Both the position numbers and the translations under genes were made by a program. Source: Rhodococcus sp. 14-1411-2a (lineage in GTDB: Bacteria > Actinomycetota > Actinomycetes > Mycobacteriales > Mycobacteriaceae). From it: a stretch of 64,000 nucleotides of DNA. The notes under the pieces were generated by a model, which was not told where the DNA came from, made no database searches, and worked only from the letters and a program-made list of their open reading frames with translations. Location of the stretch: assembly GCF_002259485.1 (NCBI RefSeq), contig NZ_NPGA01000020.1:496001-560000 (forward strand), written 5' to 3'. Positions 26,925 through 39,340 of the stretch are shown piece by piece; position 1 is the first letter of the stretch, and the number at the start of each line of letters is the position of its first letter.

Positions 26925-27512
26925 ATGACTTCTGGGCCGAATCGGGCGAGTCGCGACATCGCAGACCCCGAATCCGACGTGCAATCCGACATTGCGGACC
27001 TCGGCTCCGCTGACGACGGCACTCTCGTCGTGCGTCGAGCCAGAACCTCCGACATCCCCGAGATCAAGCGTTTGATCGACATCTACGCCGGACGCATTCT
27101 GCTCGAGAAGAACCTCGTCACCCTGTACGAGGCGGTGCAGGAGTTCTGGATCGCCGAGCGTGACGGCGAGATCATCGGCTGCGGTGCATTGCACGTGCTG
27201 TGGGCCGATCTTGGCGAGGTTCGCACGGTCGCCGTCGATCCCGCCGCCAAGGGGCACGGCGCAGGCCACCTGATCGTCGCCAAACTGATCGAGGTCGCTC
27301 GTGATCTGGCGTTGCAGAAAGTGTTCGTGCTGACCTTCGAGGTGGACTTCTTCTCTCGACACGGGTTCGCCGAGATCGACGGAACCCCCGTGACGGCCGA
27401 GGTCTATGCGGAAATGTGCCGTTCCTACGACACCGGCGTGGCGGAGTTCCTGGACCTGAGTTACGTCAAACCGAACACTCTGGGCAACACGCGGATGTTG
27501 CTGTCGCTCTGA
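26925..27512 (+). CDS. argA: Amino-acid N-acetyltransferase (N-acetylglutamate synthase)
   Basis: This stand-alone GNAT enzyme (195 residues) acetylates glutamate, the first step of arginine synthesis. After an acidic N-terminus it has VRRARTSDIPEIKRLIDIY and the acetyl-CoA motif VRTVAVDPAAKGHGAGHLIV, then FFSRHGFAEIDGT. It corresponds to Rv2747, the M. tuberculosis ArgA, which lies in the same place between pgsA3 and ftsK. ATG 26925 is the chosen start; earlier in-frame codons reach into the divergent pgsA gene. Confidence 0.9.
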   Translation: MTSGPNRASRDIADPESDVQSDIADLGSADDGTLVVRRARTSDIPEIKRLIDIYAGRILLEKNLVTLYEAVQEFWIAERDGEIIGCGALHVLWADLGEVRTVAVDPAAKGHGAGHLIVAKLIEVARDLALQKVFVLTFEVDFFSRHGFAEIDGTPVTAEVYAEMCRSYDTGVAEFLDLSYVKPNTLGNTRMLLSL

Positions 27513-27553
27513 CAGAATTCCGGGATCACCCCTCGAATCCGGAAGAGAGCTCC

Positions 27554-27838
27554 ATGCCCCTGATCGCCGTCAGCTACACCTACTCACCCGCCACCACAGA
27601 CGGGCGCGACACCCACCGCGCAGCACATCGCGCCTGGTTGGCCGACCTACTCGACCGGAAAACCCTGGTGTCGAGTGGACCGTACGCCGATGGCAGCGGT
27701 GCTCTGCTGCTGGTGGAGGGCTCGGATGCTGCCACCGTCGAGACGCTGTTCGCGCAAGACCCGTTCGCGGTGGAGAACCTGATCGAGTCGGCGACGTTCC
27801 ACGAATGGACGCCCGTCATGGGCACCTTCACGTCCTGA
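27554..27838 (+). CDS. YciI-family protein
   Basis: This 94-residue protein has the YCII fold: THRAAHRAWLADLLDRKTL carries the conserved histidine, followed by SSGPYADGSGALLLVEGSD and FAQDPFAVENLIESATFHEW with the usual aspartate. ATG 27554 is preceded by GAAGAGAG. YciI proteins are small ferredoxin-like dimers, some with hydrolase or dehalogenase-like activity, but most have no known role. It is 41 bases after argA and convergent with ftsK. Confidence 0.85.
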   Translation: MPLIAVSYTYSPATTDGRDTHRAAHRAWLADLLDRKTLVSSGPYADGSGALLLVEGSDAATVETLFAQDPFAVENLIESATFHEWTPVMGTFTS

Positions 27839-27863
27839 TCTTCCCCGCTCCCCCCCGTTCGAA

Positions 27864-27908
27864 TGAATGGACCACTGCACCGCCGAGACGGCTGCAGTGG
27901 TCCATTCA
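27864..27908. terminator. Bidirectional terminator between the YciI gene and ftsK
   Basis: Bases 27864-27879 pair with 27893-27908 in a perfect 16-bp stem; the 13-base loop contains a small CCG/CGG helix. The two genes converge here, with stops 26 bases before and 18 bases beyond the stem. Confidence 0.85.
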
Positions 27909-27925
27909 CCCACGCCGGGAAGCGG

Positions 27926-30613
27926 TCAGAACTCCTCCGACGCGGGCTGCTCGTCCGGGTCGCCGCCCTTGATCGACCACAGCAGACCGTCGAGTTCGTC
28001 GGGCTTGACGAGTACCTCGCGGGCCTTCGAGCCTTCGCTCGGGCCGACGACTCCGCGGTTCTCCATCAGGTCCATCAATCGCCCGGCCTTGGCGAAGCCG
28101 ACTCGAAGCTTGCGTTGCAGCATCGACGTCGAACCGAACTGACTCGTCACGACCAGTTCGACCGCCTGCAACAGCACGTCGAGGTCGTCGCCGATGTCCG
28201 GGTCGACGTCCTTCTTGTCCGAGACCTTCGCAGCGGTGACGGTCTCGTTGTACTCCGGCTCGGCCTGGTTCTTGGCGAAGTCGACGACGGCGGCGATTTC
28301 CTCGTCGGTGATGAACGCACCCTGCAGACGCGTCGGCTTGCCCGCACCCATCGGTAGGAAGAGCGCGTCTCCCATACCGATGAGCTTCTCCGCACCCGGC
28401 TGGTCCAAAATGACGCGTGAGTCGGTCAGAGACGACGTGGCGAAGGCCAGTCGCGACGGCACGTTCGTCTTGATCAAGCCCGTCACGACGTCGACCGAAG
28501 GACGCTGGGTGGCGAGCACCAGGTGAATGCCGGCGGCGCGCGCCTTCTGGGTGATCCGCACGATCGCCTCTTCGACGTCACGCGGGGCAGTCATCATCAG
28601 GTCGGCCAGCTCGTCCACGATGGCCAGGATGTAGGGATACGGCCGGTAGACGCGTTCGCTGCCCAGTGGTGCGGTGATCTCGCCGGACCGCACCTTCTTG
28701 TTGAAGTCGTCGATGTGACGAACCTTGTTGATCTGCATGTCCTGGTAACGCTGCTCCATCTCCTCGACGAGCCAGGCCAGCGCCGCGGCAGCCTTCTTGG
28801 GCTGCGTGATGATCGGGGTGATGAGGTGCGGAATTCCCTCGTAGGGCGTCAGCTCCACCATCTTCGGGTCGATCAGGATCATCCGAACCTCGTCCGGCGT
28901 CGCCCGTGCGAGCAGCGAGACGAGCATCGAGTTCACGAAGCTGGACTTACCGGAACCGGTGGATCCGGCCACCAGCAAGTGCGGCATCTTCGCGAGGTTG
29001 GCGCTGACGAAGTCGCCCTCGATGTCCTTACCGAGTCCGATCACCAACGGATGGTGGTCCTTGCGCGTCGACGGCGCGGTCAGCACGTCCGCCAGACGGA
29101 CCATCTCACGGTCCGAGTTGGGCACCTCGATACCGACCGCGGACTTGCCCGGGATAGGCGCGAGCAGGCGAACGTTGTCGGTGGCGACGGCGTAGGCGAT
29201 GTTACGTGCGAGTGCCGTGATCTTCTCGACCTTGACGCCGGGGCCAAGCTCCACCTCGTAGCGGGTGACCGTGGGGCCGCGGGTGAAACCGGTGACCGCG
29301 GCATCGATCTTGAACTGTTCGAGTACCTCGGAGATCGCCTCGATCATGGCGTCGTTGGCCTGACTGCGGGTCTTGGGCGGATCTCCGTCGATCAACAGCG
29401 ACAGCGACGGCAGCGTGTAATCCCCGTCGACGACGCGATCGACGACGATCTTGTCGTCCTCGGCCGGCTGTTTCGGTTCGGCCGCCTTCACGATCGGCTT
29501 GGGCTTCGGCCGCGGGGGCGCGACCGGCTCGGGAGCAGGTGCGGGAACAGCGGCGGCGGGTGCGATGACCTCGGTGGCAGCCTCGGGCGGCGGGGTCTTG
29601 CGCGCGCGTGGCGGCTTGACGACCGGGATGTATTCCTCGGTCGGGTAGTTGTCATAGGGGTCTGCGCCGCCGTGGACCGGGTAGCCGTCGGCGTCGAAGT
29701 TGCTGTCGTAGTCGCCGTAGCCCTCGTCACCGAATTCGGAGCCGAAGTCGGCCGGGTCGTACTCGTCGTATTCGTCGCCGCGGCTGTCGGTGCCGAACAG
29801 TGCACGCATCCGATCGGGTACGTCGCGCACGGTGGTGCCGGTGAGAAGCAGTACTCCGAACAGGCCTGCGAGCAGCAACAACGGTACGGCCAGCCACACG
29901 GTGAGGCCGTCGGCTATGGGTCCACCTGCCACGTATCCTATGAAGCCTGCGCCCTCGGATCGGCCGGCGGCGTCGGTCGGTGAGCCTGCGGCCATGTGCC
30001 ACAGGCCGAGGATCGGCAGGCCGAGCAGGATCGATCCCAGAACCAGTCGCGGCCGTACGTCGGGATGCGGTTCGGAGCGCATCAGAACGACGGCGATTGC
30101 GACACCGAGCACGGGCACGACGTAGCCGGCTTCACCGATGACGGCGCGGATACCCACCTCGATCCATTCGCCGACCGGTCCCCCGGCGCTCAGCCACACA
30201 CTCGCGGCGACGACGACACTGACGGCGATCAGTCCGAGGGCGATCCCGTCCCGGCGGTGGCCGTGCTCGATGTCGGCGGCTTTGCTCACCGTCCGCGTCG
30301 TGGCACCGACTCCGCGTGCCGCCATCGACCAGGTGGACGCGATGCCTCGCCCGATCGCGTCGAGGGCACCGCGTGACTTCTTCTTCGCCGCAGGCCGCCG
30401 AGCCGTCGACGCGCCCCTGGCTGGGGCCTTGCCACGGGAGGATGCGTTTGCACGCGACGTCGCGGGGTTGCGCGGAGCGGTGGGCTTCTTCGGCGTCGTC
30501 ACGGTGCGCGCAGTACGCCCGCCACCGGATTTACGGGCGGTGCCGGACGCGCGCGAGGAGCCGGATCCGCTGGATCCGGCTCTGGCGGTGGAGGTGCTGG
30601 TCTTTCCTGCCAT
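27926..30613 (-). CDS. ftsK: DNA translocase FtsK
   Basis: FtsK pumps chromosomal DNA through the closing septum and aids dimer resolution. The 895-residue protein has a Ser/Arg/Lys-rich N-terminus (about 1-110), four membrane segments (about 125-280), an acidic and Pro-rich linker, the RecA-like motor with Walker [17 protein letters not shown] and Walker B MILIDPK, and the C-terminal gamma winged helix that reads KOPS sites ([20 protein letters not shown]). All domains are intact. It is the only gene of its unit between two convergent or spaced neighbours. Confidence 0.97.
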   Translation of the reverse strand: MAGKTSTSTARAGSSGSGSSRASGTARKSGGGRTARTVTTPKKPTAPRNPATSRANASSRGKAPARGASTARRPAAKKKSRGALDAIGRGIASTWSMAARGVGATTRTVSKAADIEHGHRRDGIALGLIAVSVVVAASVWLSAGGPVGEWIEVGIRAVIGEAGYVVPVLGVAIAVVLMRSEPHPDVRPRLVLGSILLGLPILGLWHMAAGSPTDAAGRSEGAGFIGYVAGGPIADGLTVWLAVPLLLLAGLFGVLLLTGTTVRDVPDRMRALFGTDSRGDEYDEYDPADFGSEFGDEGYGDYDSNFDADGYPVHGGADPYDNYPTEEYIPVVKPPRARKTPPPEAATEVIAPAAAVPAPAPEPVAPPRPKPKPIVKAAEPKQPAEDDKIVVDRVVDGDYTLPSLSLLIDGDPPKTRSQANDAMIEAISEVLEQFKIDAAVTGFTRGPTVTRYEVELGPGVKVEKITALARNIAYAVATDNVRLLAPIPGKSAVGIEVPNSDREMVRLADVLTAPSTRKDHHPLVIGLGKDIEGDFVSANLAKMPHLLVAGSTGSGKSSFVNSMLVSLLARATPDEVRMILIDPKMVELTPYEGIPHLITPIITQPKKAAAALAWLVEEMEQRYQDMQINKVRHIDDFNKKVRSGEITAPLGSERVYRPYPYILAIVDELADLMMTAPRDVEEAIVRITQKARAAGIHLVLATQRPSVDVVTGLIKTNVPSRLAFATSSLTDSRVILDQPGAEKLIGMGDALFLPMGAGKPTRLQGAFITDEEIAAVVDFAKNQAEPEYNETVTAAKVSDKKDVDPDIGDDLDVLLQAVELVVTSQFGSTSMLQRKLRVGFAKAGRLMDLMENRGVVGPSEGSKAREVLVKPDELDGLLWSIKGGDPDEQPASEEF

Positions 30614-30682
30614 GCCCCCAGGCTAGTCGCAACAGCCCCGTCGAAACCATCCGCAACACCAGTAACAGCGGGGGTGAATGTG

Positions 30683-31306
30683 TCAGAAGCTCAGATCGAG
30701 TGCCTTCACGGCAGCCACGTCGTCCGCCGAACCCTCGTACAGCACCTCGATCTGATCGCGCCCGAACGCGTAGAGCAGCAGTTCCGACGGCTCCCCCACC
30801 ACGGTCACGCCCGGGCCCGATCCACCCTTGAACGTGGCCGTGCGGCCGTCCGGGGTGCGGACGTGCACCGGAATCGGCGCAGAACGGTGTCCGGCCCGGC
30901 CTATCAAACGAACCTGCGGCCACAGGCGCGTCTCCACCGCGGCCGGCAACACTCGCCGAGACCAGCTCTCGCCTGCCCGGCGCAGATCCTCGTGATGAAC
31001 GAACATCTCACCGAGATTGATCAGGGGGTCCAGCAGCGCGAACGGCGACCACATGGGCGGCCCCGTCCGTATGTCCTCGACCACCGTCGTGAACGGCTTG
31101 TCCGCAACGGATCGCTGGACGCGCTCCGTGTACCCCGCGAGCGGAGAGAGAAATATGCCGGGCGAGGCGTCCAGGCGTCGTTCCCGGACGACGAGATGCG
31201 CCGCCAGATCGGCTGCGGTCCACTCACCGCACAGCGTCGGCGCATCGGGACCCACGTCGAGAAGGGTCTGGACCAGTTGGGAACGTTCATCCTGGGCGAG
31301 GCTCAC
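30683..31306 (-). CDS. TIGR03085-family (DinB/mycothiol-type) protein
   Basis: The protein (about 207 residues) starts SLAQDERSQLVQTLLDVGP and has DAPTLCGEWTAADLAAHLVV with the histidine, and LGEMFVHHEDLRRA with two more, the metal-binding set of the DinB-like maleylpyruvate isomerase N-terminal domain. These proteins are often mycothiol-dependent or metal-binding enzymes; the reaction here is unknown. GTG 31306 is preferred; ATG 31342 is an alternative. It is divergent from the TSUP permease. Confidence 0.82.
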   Translation of the reverse strand: MSLAQDERSQLVQTLLDVGPDAPTLCGEWTAADLAAHLVVRERRLDASPGIFLSPLAGYTERVQRSVADKPFTTVVEDIRTGPPMWSPFALLDPLINLGEMFVHHEDLRRAGESWSRRVLPAAVETRLWPQVRLIGRAGHRSAPIPVHVRTPDGRTATFKGGSGPGVTVVGEPSELLLYAFGRDQIEVLYEGSADDVAAVKALDLSF

Positions 31307-31401
31307 GCGGTCCACGGTACGTCCCGAGCGATCCGACGGCATCCCGCCGCCCCACACTCCCCGATGTTCGATGCACCTGCGGCGTCGGTAGCCTCCCAAC
31401 A

Positions 31402-32181
31402 GTGCCGGTATCGGAAATTCTCGTCATCCTGCTCGCCGGACTCGGAGCCGGAGCCATCAACGCCGTCGTCGGTTCCGGGACGCTGATCACGTTTCCGACG
31501 TTGGTCGCATTCGGCTATCCCCCGGTGGTCGCCACCATGTCCAATGCGGTGGGCCTGGTGGCGGGAAGCGTCTCGGGTACGTGGGGTTATCGGCGCGAAC
31601 TGCGCGGGCAGTGGCATCGACTGCGGTGGCAGTTGCCTGCCTCGTTCTTCGGCGCGCTCGGCGGTGCCTGGCTGCTGCTCCATCTACCCGAAACCGTGTT
31701 CGCCGCAGTGGTTCCGGTATTGCTCATCGGCGCGTTGATTCTCGTTGTCGCACAACCGAGAATCCAGGCCTGGGCCAAACGGCGATCGGAAGCCGCAGGC
31801 AAGGCCGCGAACCACATCAGCCGTACCCGGATGGCCTTGGTCACCGGCGGCACTCTGCTGGTCGGCATCTACGGCGGCTATTTCACTGCCGCACAGGGCA
31901 TTCTGCTCATCGGGGTGATGGGAGCGCTGCTCCCCGAGACCATGCAGCGGATGAACGCAGCCAAGAATCTTCTGTCATTGGTCGTCAACGTCGTTGCAGC
32001 GGTGACGTACACGATCTTTCGCTTCGACGACATCAGCTGGCAGGCAGCGGGACTGATCGCGGTCGGCTCGCTGATCGGTGGAGCCGTCGGAGCGCGCTAC
32101 GGCCGCCGGCTCTCGCCGGCGGCCCTGCGCGGTGCCATCGTCGTCCTCGGTCTGATCGGACTCTGGCGACTGCTCGTCTAG
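31402..32181 (+). CDS. TSUP-family (TauE/SafE, DUF81) membrane permease
   Basis: This 259-residue protein has about eight membrane segments and the two repeated family halves, the first with GLGAGAINAVVGSGTLITFP and the second with GIYGGYFTAAQGILLIG. Members move sulfite, sulfoacetate, taurine products or other organic anions; the substrate cannot be told here. GTG 31402 follows CAACA with no strong ribosome site. It stands alone, between a divergent metal-binding protein gene and the convergent rnj. Confidence 0.88.
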   Translation: MPVSEILVILLAGLGAGAINAVVGSGTLITFPTLVAFGYPPVVATMSNAVGLVAGSVSGTWGYRRELRGQWHRLRWQLPASFFGALGGAWLLLHLPETVFAAVVPVLLIGALILVVAQPRIQAWAKRRSEAAGKAANHISRTRMALVTGGTLLVGIYGGYFTAAQGILLIGVMGALLPETMQRMNAAKNLLSLVVNVVAAVTYTIFRFDDISWQAAGLIAVGSLIGGAVGARYGRRLSPAALRGAIVVLGLIGLWRLLV

Positions 32182-32212
32182 ACGATCGCGTCCAGTTCGG
32201 CTGTGGGAGCGC

Positions 32213-34992
<2,780 letters not shown>

Positions 34993-35083
34993 TTACCCGG
35001 TGCTTTGCCCACTCTCGCGCAGCGGGACTCCCCGCCGACACCGTCCAGCCATACCCGGTCTACGGCGCAACCGAACCTCGTAC

Positions 35084-35836
35084 TCAGACCTCGGTCACGA
35101 ACGGGCTGCGGGCGACTTCCGTGCCGTCCGGCAGCGTCGAGATCTCGAAGTCGCCGAACACGTCGGGAGCCACTGCCACGAGCTTACGCAGACATTCGAC
35201 GGCAACGCGTCGAATCTCCACGTCCGCGTGCTCGGAGGCACGCATCGACACGAAATGCCGCCACGCACGGTAGTTTCCGCTCACCACCACGCGTGTCTCG
35301 GTCGCGTTCGGCAACACCGACCGAGCCGCCTGCCGCGCCTGTTTGCCCCGTAGAGCAGCGTTGGTGACCGATTCCAGTTTCCCCTCCAGCGCACCGAGCA
35401 GTTCGGTGTAGGCCGCCCGACTCGCCTCGGTCGCAGACGCGAACAGCGCCTCGAGCTCGGGATCGCCTTCGACAGCCGGTGGAAGAACCACGTTGGCGTC
35501 GTGTTCGGGAACGAATCGCTGCGAGAGTTGCGAGTAGGAGAAGTGCCGGTGCCGGATCAGTTCGTGTGTGCACGATCGCGAGATTCCGGTGATGTAGAAA
35601 CTCACGCTCGCGTGCTCGAGAACCGACAGGTGTCCGACGTCGAGCAGATGACGCAGGTACGACGCATTGGTCGCGGTCCGAGGATTGGGCTTGGACCAGC
35701 TCTGGTAGCAGGCACGACCGGCGAACTCGACCAATGCCTGCCCGCCGTCCGCGTCGGTTTCCCAGGGAATGTCGACGGGCGGAACGAACTCGGTTCGGGC
35801 GACCAGTTGCACTTTCAGTGCAACCGTCCGCGGCAC
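35084..35836 (-). CDS. thyX: FAD-dependent thymidylate synthase ThyX
   Basis: ThyX makes dTMP from dUMP with methylenetetrahydrofolate and NADPH. The protein (about 250 residues) has the signature [16 protein letters not shown] and [22 protein letters not shown] 35836 has GAAGG eight bases upstream and fits the family start; a longer reading from GTG 35863 adds nine residues. A perfect 8-bp inverted repeat (35806-35824) lies 12-30 bases into the gene and could form a hairpin in the mRNA near the start. The order thyX-dapA-rnj is conserved in mycobacteria. Confidence 0.95.
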   Translation of the reverse strand: MPRTVALKVQLVARTEFVPPVDIPWETDADGGQALVEFAGRACYQSWSKPNPRTATNASYLRHLLDVGHLSVLEHASVSFYITGISRSCTHELIRHRHFSYSQLSQRFVPEHDANVVLPPAVEGDPELEALFASATEASRAAYTELLGALEGKLESVTNAALRGKQARQAARSVLPNATETRVVVSGNYRAWRHFVSMRASEHADVEIRRVAVECLRKLVAVAPDVFGDFEISTLPDGTEVARSPFVTEV

Positions 35837-35902
35837 AGCTCTACCTTCGTTTTCTGCTGACACCGCACAACCCTAAACGCGGCACCGGTGCCCGGCGAAC
35901 GA

Positions 35903-35978
35903 TGGCGTCACGGTGCCGCCACATGACGTCATCAGGCACGCTTGACCGACGTCACCTATGACGCCACACTGGCGTCAT
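35903..35978. promoter_or_regulatory. Array of TGACG/CGTCA half-sites before the RHH gene
   Basis: TGGCGTCA (35903-35910), the palindrome ATGACGTCAT (35923-35932), GACGTCA (35948-35954) and the inverted repeat ATGACGCCA-cac-TGGCGTCAT (35958-35978) are packed into 76 bases. The last one runs into the start codon of the ribbon-helix-helix gene. The pattern is that of a multi-site operator read by a small dimeric repressor, most simply the encoded protein itself. Confidence 0.72.
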
Positions 35979-36456
35979 GGAACTGGACAAGTACACCGCG
36001 TCGCTACGCACGGATCTACTCGCGGCAGCCGCTCTGGGCGACGAGCACACCCGCCAGACGGCCGAAGCTCTCGGCAAGACGGCGGAGGCGTCGGCCAGAT
36101 TGATGCTGCTCACGGCACTGTCGGACTTCGCGGCAGAGGTATCGAACGACCTGGATGGTCATACGGTCACCGTTCGCCTCGACGGTACGCAGGCGCACGC
36201 CGATGTTCGACGCGACGGCCCGCTGCCCGGTCTGCACGACGTCGATCCGGCAGAGCCCGTCACCGAGGACTACCCGACCATGGACGACGTGTCCGGTGAG
36301 GTCCGACGGGTGACGCTGCGACTGGTCGAGCAGATCAAGGAACGGGCCGAGGACGCCGCGAACAACAGCGGAGTGTCGCTCAATTCGTGGTTGTCGCAGG
36401 CAGTTCAGGGCGCACTGCGTGATCAGATGCGCAAGGACCGTGGCTGGAACAACTGA
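35977..36456 (+). CDS. HicB-like protein with C-terminal ribbon-helix-helix
   Basis: The 159-residue protein has a helical N-terminal region (about 1-60), a short beta region (HTVTVRLDGTQAHADVRR), an acidic linker and a C-terminal ribbon-helix-helix (RRVTLRLVEQIKERAEDAAN, then NSGVSLNSWLSQAVQGALRD). This resembles the actinobacterial HicB-type proteins usually followed by a DUF4097 gene; here the next gene is on the other strand and is zwf, and no toxin is visible. Its start codon lies within a palindrome, so autoregulation is likely. It is six bases from the convergent zwf. Confidence 0.82.
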   Translation: MELDKYTASLRTDLLAAAALGDEHTRQTAEALGKTAEASARLMLLTALSDFAAEVSNDLDGHTVTVRLDGTQAHADVRRDGPLPGLHDVDPAEPVTEDYPTMDDVSGEVRRVTLRLVEQIKERAEDAANNSGVSLNSWLSQAVQGALRDQMRKDRGWNN

Positions 36457-36461
36457 TCGGC

Positions 36462-37915
36462 CTACTTCTTCTCGCGCCACTCCCGCTCGAAGGGCAACCG
36501 CCACGCGTGTGGGGCGATGAGTTGATGAATTGCGTTGGGACCCCACGACCCCGGTGCGTACGACCGGACCGGGGGTGGATCGGCGAGCAGCGGTTCGGAA
36601 ACCTGCCACAGCCGCTCGATGCCCTCGGCCGTGGTGAACAGGGTGTGGTCGCCGTACATGGCGTCGAGGATCAGCCGTTCGTAGGCTTCGAGTACGTCTC
36701 CGACTCGTTCGGTTTCGTGAATCGCGAACTGCATGCTGAGTTTGTCGAGGTGCATACCGGGACCGGGCCGCTTGCCGTAGAACGACAGCGAGACCTTCGA
36801 GGCGTCCGCGAGGTCGAAGGTCAGATGGTCGGGACCTTGCGCTCCCACGCCCGAGCCGGCCGGGAACATGCTCTTCGGTGGTTCCCTGAAGGCGATCGAG
36901 ATGATGCGCTGCCCTTCGGCGAGTCGCTTACCGCTGCGCAGATAGAAGGGCACACCGGCCCAGCGCCAATTGTCGATTTCACACTTGAGAGCCACGAAGG
37001 TGTCGGTATCGGAGTCGGGGGCTACGCCCTCTTCTGATCGGTACCCCGAGTATTGCCCTCGCACAACGTTTTTCGGGTCCAGGGGCAGCATGGATCGGAA
37101 GACCTTGTTCTTCTCCTCGCTGATGGCGCGGGGTTCGAGCGCCGTCGGCGGTTCCATGGCCATGAATGCCAGCACCTGGAACAGGTGCGTGACCACCATG
37201 TCCTTGTACGCGCCGGTGGATTCGTAGAATCCGGCTCGGCCGTCCAGTGCGAGCTTCTCCGGGATGTCGATCTGGACGTGATCGATGAAGTTGCGGTTCC
37301 AGATCGGCTCGAACAACCCGTTGGCGAACCGGAAGGCCAGGATGTTCTGAGCGGGTTCCTTGCCGAGGAAGTGATCGATCCGGAAGACCTGATCCTCGTC
37401 GAACGTTCGGTGAACCCGAGCGTTCAGCGCGATCGCGCTCTCGAGGTCGGTGCCGAACGGCTTCTCCATGATGATTCGGGAGCGCTTCACCAGATCTGCC
37501 GATGCGAGCGTATCCACTACTGCCAGAGCAGCTCTCGGCGGAACAGACAGGTAGTGCAGCCGTTCGGCGCTTCCTCCGAGGTCGATCTCGGCCTCGGCCA
37601 CGGCCTCCCCCAACGCCGCCGGTCCTGCCTGCTGCGACACGTAGGTCAGTCGCGAGGCGAAACGATTCCATTGCTCGTCGCCGACTTTGCGACTCGAGTG
37701 GGTGTTGATCGATTCGCGAGCGAGAGCGCGGAATTCGTCGGTCGACATCTCTTCGAGAGATGTGCCGACGACCCGGATGTTCGGCGCGAGATCGGACAGC
37801 GCCAGATGCATCATCCCGGACAGCAGTTTCGCTTGGCCAGGTCTCCTGTCGCCCCGAACAGGACGACGACCTGGGGTGGGAGTTCGGGGGCGGTGTCTGT
37901 CCGGCGCGAAGTCAC
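36462..37915 (-). pseudogene. zwf: Glucose-6-phosphate dehydrogenase, broken by a one-base frameshift
   Basis: The main frame (36462-37814) encodes most of a G6PDH, with the active-site motif RIDHFLGKEP and the C-terminal domain (ERLILDAMYGDHTLF). The N-terminal nucleotide-binding part, VVLFGATGDLAKR, is in another frame starting at GTG 37915. After GDLAKR the family continues K-L-L-x-G-M; here the first frame gives NCCPG and a stop, while adding one base to the AAA run (plus-strand TTT at 37827-37829) restores KLLSGMMHLA. So one A appears lost. It may be a pseudogene or a sequencing error; restart at ATG 37814 would lack the NADP-binding fold. Confidence 0.85.
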
Positions 37916-37979
37916 ACTGGAAATAGTGACACCGATTCTTCCGACCTGCACTTCGGCAGAATCGAACCCCCGACCGACG

Positions 37980-39188
37980 TCATCGCAGTGCGGCGACGAG
38001 GTCTCCCCGGTCCCCCACCACCACGCGTTCGAGTTCGAGCCAATCCGCCATCTCCCGCAGTACGTCTCGTAGTCGAGGCGCAATGTCACCGGCGTTGCGG
38101 TCGCCTTCGACGTAGGCCGCGATCACGTGCAGTTCGGACTGCGCTCGCACTGCCTTGAGATCGACGCGAGCCACCAGATGCCCGTCGAGCAGAAAGGGAA
38201 ACACGTAGTAGCCGTGGACTCGCTTGTGCTGCGGGGTGTATATCTCGATTCGGTAGTGGAAGTCGAACATTCGCTGCACCCGGGGCCGAAAGAAGATCAT
38301 CGGATCGAACGGGCACAGCAGTGCGGCGGCGGTGGCCGTTCGCGGTGTCCTGGCGTCGCGGTGCAGGTATGCCGGTGCGTTCCAGCCTCGGACGGTCACC
38401 GGTTCGAGTACGCCGTCCTCGACGAGATCGCCGATCGCCGCCTTGGCCTGCTTCTGCGAGAGCCGGTAGTAGTCCCTCAGATCCGGCTCGGTACCGATTC
38501 CCAGTGCCCGAGAGGACTTTTCGATCAGTTGCCGTACCGCGTCCGGTTCGTCGACGTGCCTGTGCAGAACGTTCTCCGGGATCACCCGTTCGCTGAGCTC
38601 GTACCGGCGCACGAATCCCGTCCGTGTCGGCACGGTCACCACGCCGGCCGCGAACAGCTGTTCGCAGACGACCTTGACATCACTGCGATCCCACCAGGGA
38701 CCTTTGCGGCCGGGGGTGTCCAGCTCGAGGTGCTTCTCGATCTCACCCGCGCTGGCCGCACCGATGTCGCCGATCACCGCGAGGACGTCGTCGACGAGAG
38801 TCGGTTCACGATCGAGGATGTGCGCAGCTCCGCCCCACCGCCCGTGTCGATACAGCTCCATTCGCCATCGCATCAGCGGCCAGTCCTCCACGGGCAGCAA
38901 TGCGGCCTCGTGGGCCCAGTACTCCACCAGTCGACGAGGTCGACGCGCAGTGTCGGTCCATGCGGCGTCGTCGACGACAGTGCGATCGTAGGCACCGACG
39001 CGGCTGAACACCGGTGCGTAGTGCGCCCGCACCACCACCGACACGGAGTCGATCTGCAACAGTCCGGTGGTGTCGATGGCTGCGTGAACCGCGGCCTTGC
39101 TCGCCGGCCGAGTACGCGACCGCCTCGACGCCAGCCCCTGGGCGGCCAGGGCGGTACGACGCGCGGCGGCGGCACTCATCTCCTGCAT
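37980..39188 (-). CDS. AlkZ/YcaQ-like DNA glycosylase (HTH_42 family)
   Basis: This 402-residue protein has the winged-helix repeats of the HTH_42 family and begins with a region holding LLQIDSVSVVVRAHYAPVFSR, in which QID matches the Q-hydrophobic-D/Q catalytic motif of AlkZ/YcaQ glycosylases that unhook interstrand crosslinks. Other family marks are YWAHEAALLPVEDWPLMRWR and CPFDPMIFFRPRVQRMFDFHYR. It probably removes bulky or crosslinked bases. It lies 64 bases upstream of zwf on the same strand. Whether it acts on a self-made genotoxin is unknown, as no biosynthetic cluster is seen here. Confidence 0.82.
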   Translation of the reverse strand: MQEMSAAAARRTALAAQGLASRRSRTRPASKAAVHAAIDTTGLLQIDSVSVVVRAHYAPVFSRVGAYDRTVVDDAAWTDTARRPRRLVEYWAHEAALLPVEDWPLMRWRMELYRHGRWGGAAHILDREPTLVDDVLAVIGDIGAASAGEIEKHLELDTPGRKGPWWDRSDVKVVCEQLFAAGVVTVPTRTGFVRRYELSERVIPENVLHRHVDEPDAVRQLIEKSSRALGIGTEPDLRDYYRLSQKQAKAAIGDLVEDGVLEPVTVRGWNAPAYLHRDARTPRTATAAALLCPFDPMIFFRPRVQRMFDFHYRIEIYTPQHKRVHGYYVFPFLLDGHLVARVDLKAVRAQSELHVIAAYVEGDRNAGDIAPRLRDVLREMADWLELERVVVGDRGDLVAALR

Positions 39189-39223
39189 CGGACCAGCCTG
39201 TCACGGCCCACCGACACGTCGAC

Positions 39224-39340
39224 TCACGTGCTGAACAGGTTCGCCGCCTTGAGGATCAGTTCGTACAGTCCGTAGGCGAACGGCACGGCAACCCACGCCC
39301 ATGCGACCGCCATCGTGACCTGCTTGCGTCCGCCGCTCAT
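39224..39340 (-). CDS. MFS transporter small subunit
   Basis: This 38-residue protein (MSGGRKQVTMAVAWAWVAVP, then FAYGLYELILKAANLFST) has a basic start and one membrane helix. Its ATG overlaps the stop of the MFS gene (ATGA), so the two are translated together. Small single-helix partners of this kind accompany OFA-type MFS proteins in actinobacteria. It is below the size most gene callers keep. It probably stabilises the transporter; this is inferred. Confidence 0.85.
   Translation of the reverse strand: MSGGRKQVTMAVAWAWVAVPFAYGLYELILKAANLFST

Noticed and set aside
35977-36456. Toxin-antitoxin pair at the RHH gene
   Set aside because: No small toxin frame flanks it on either side; the neighbours are thyX and zwf.
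37823-37836. Programmed -1 frameshift to save zwf
   Set aside because: The site lacks an X-XXY-YYZ heptamer and I see no clear downstream pseudoknot, so a lost base is simpler; kept only as a remote possibility.
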